Positions 23,031-23,245 of a DNA stretch of 23,245 nucleotides are shown here, in pieces. The number at the start of each line of letters is the position of its first letter. Positions within the stretch are counted from its first letter, which is position 1. The position numbers and the translations under genes were made by a program. This DNA is from Deltaproteobacteria bacterium. GTDB lineage: Bacteria; Desulfobacterota; Binatia; Binatales; Binataceae. The notes beneath the pieces were generated by a model. It was not told where the DNA came from, ran no database searches, and was given only the letters and a program-made list of their open reading frames with translations. The DNA is taken from the NCBI GenBank assembly GCA_021799555.1, contig JAJZAG010000007.1, positions 1 to 23,245 on the forward strand. The letters are read 5' to 3'.

Positions 23031-23245
23031 CTAAAACGGATAGTTGATACCTGAGAATATTGAAGCGCCGTTGCCGCCGTAACCGATATCGACATAACCG
23101 ACCACGAACGGTTCCGCGATTCCGCGAAATCCCATCCCGGCGGCGGGCTGCAAGTGGCTGACCGGGCTTTCGTTCGCGGAATGAAACACTTGGCCCGCAT
23201 CGAGAAACGGCGCCAACTCGAGCACACCGTGAGCCTGAAAAAGGT
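23031..23245 (-). CDS. C-terminal fragment of an Omp85/BamA-like outer-membrane protein (partial)
   Basis: The minus-strand frame is open from the window edge to a stop at 23031 and reads LFQAHGVLELAPFLDAGQVF, then GMGFRGIAEPFVVGYVDIGYGG, ending in GASIFSGINYPF. The pattern (ELAPFLDAG-V, a D-x-GYG strand, and a final aromatic Phe) is that of the last strands of a surface-antigen (D15/Omp85) barrel such as BamA/TamA-type or related proteins. The terminal Phe is the usual outer-membrane insertion signal. Most of the gene lies beyond the window. The exact subfamily is not resolvable. Confidence 0.75.
   Translation of the reverse strand, partial: LFQAHGVLELAPFLDAGQVFHSANESPVSHLQPAAGMGFRGIAEPFVVGYVDIGYGGNGASIFSGINYPF

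Overview
The window is 23.2 kb of GC-rich bacterial chromosome (roughly 60% G+C by eye) with dense genes on both strands. No rRNA, CRISPR array, intact insertion sequence or intact phage module is visible. The mix of housekeeping genes (gatCAB, serS, a Pho regulon cluster, tRNA-Arg) with acyl-CoA dehydrogenases, an ACMSD-type amidohydrolase, a luciferase-like oxidoreductase and a PhyH dioxygenase suggests a free-living soil or sediment bacterium. The outer-membrane beta-barrel end at the right edge and the PhoBR/PhoU set suggest a diderm. Candidatus Binatota or a Desulfobacterota-like lineage would fit, but that is a guess. gatCAB implies Gln-tRNA and/or Asn-tRNA is made by transamidation.

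Layout. 1-575: gene-poor, with a candidate terminator at 495-515. 576-1742: acyl-CoA dehydrogenase, overlapped (ATGA) by an odd ORF at 1739-2176 that starts like an SDR enzyme and ends like a TPR protein. 2177-3291: no intact gene, but a decayed HigB/HigA-type toxin-antitoxin pair can be read on the minus strand across a frameshift and two stop codons. 3292-3368: tRNA-Arg(ACG). 3432-7037 (minus): pstB-phoU-phoB-phoR, without pstSCA. 7240-8958 (minus): yraN-serS. 9102-12378 (plus): gatC-gatA-gatB. 12387-14119 (minus): PhyH-type dioxygenase and a FecR-domain exported protein. 14364-19146 (minus): a tight four-gene cluster of HTH-citrate synthase fusion, zinc alcohol dehydrogenase, amidohydrolase and acyl-CoA dehydrogenase. 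19264-20615 (plus): SAM methyltransferase and cupin, divergent from the citrate synthase gene across a promoter region with repeated TTGAA/TTCAA half-sites. 20798-21691 (minus): GIY-YIG (T5orf172-type) protein of lower GC. 21925-22995 (plus): LLM-class flavin oxidoreductase. 23031-edge (minus): C-terminus of an Omp85/BamA-like barrel.

How they work together. The Pho block is a phosphate-sensing module (ATPase, PhoU, response regulator, sensor kinase). gatCAB forms one enzyme. The 14.3-19.1 kb cluster looks like a catabolic operon handling a CoA thioester or a hydroxy/oxo acid, whose first protein may be both enzyme and DNA-binding regulator. The most unusual items are that fusion with its candidate operator, the SDR/TPR chimera beside the dead toxin-antitoxin pair, and the Glu-to-Asp change in the active-site loop of the first acyl-CoA dehydrogenase. 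I found no clear multi-gene system that is certainly new.
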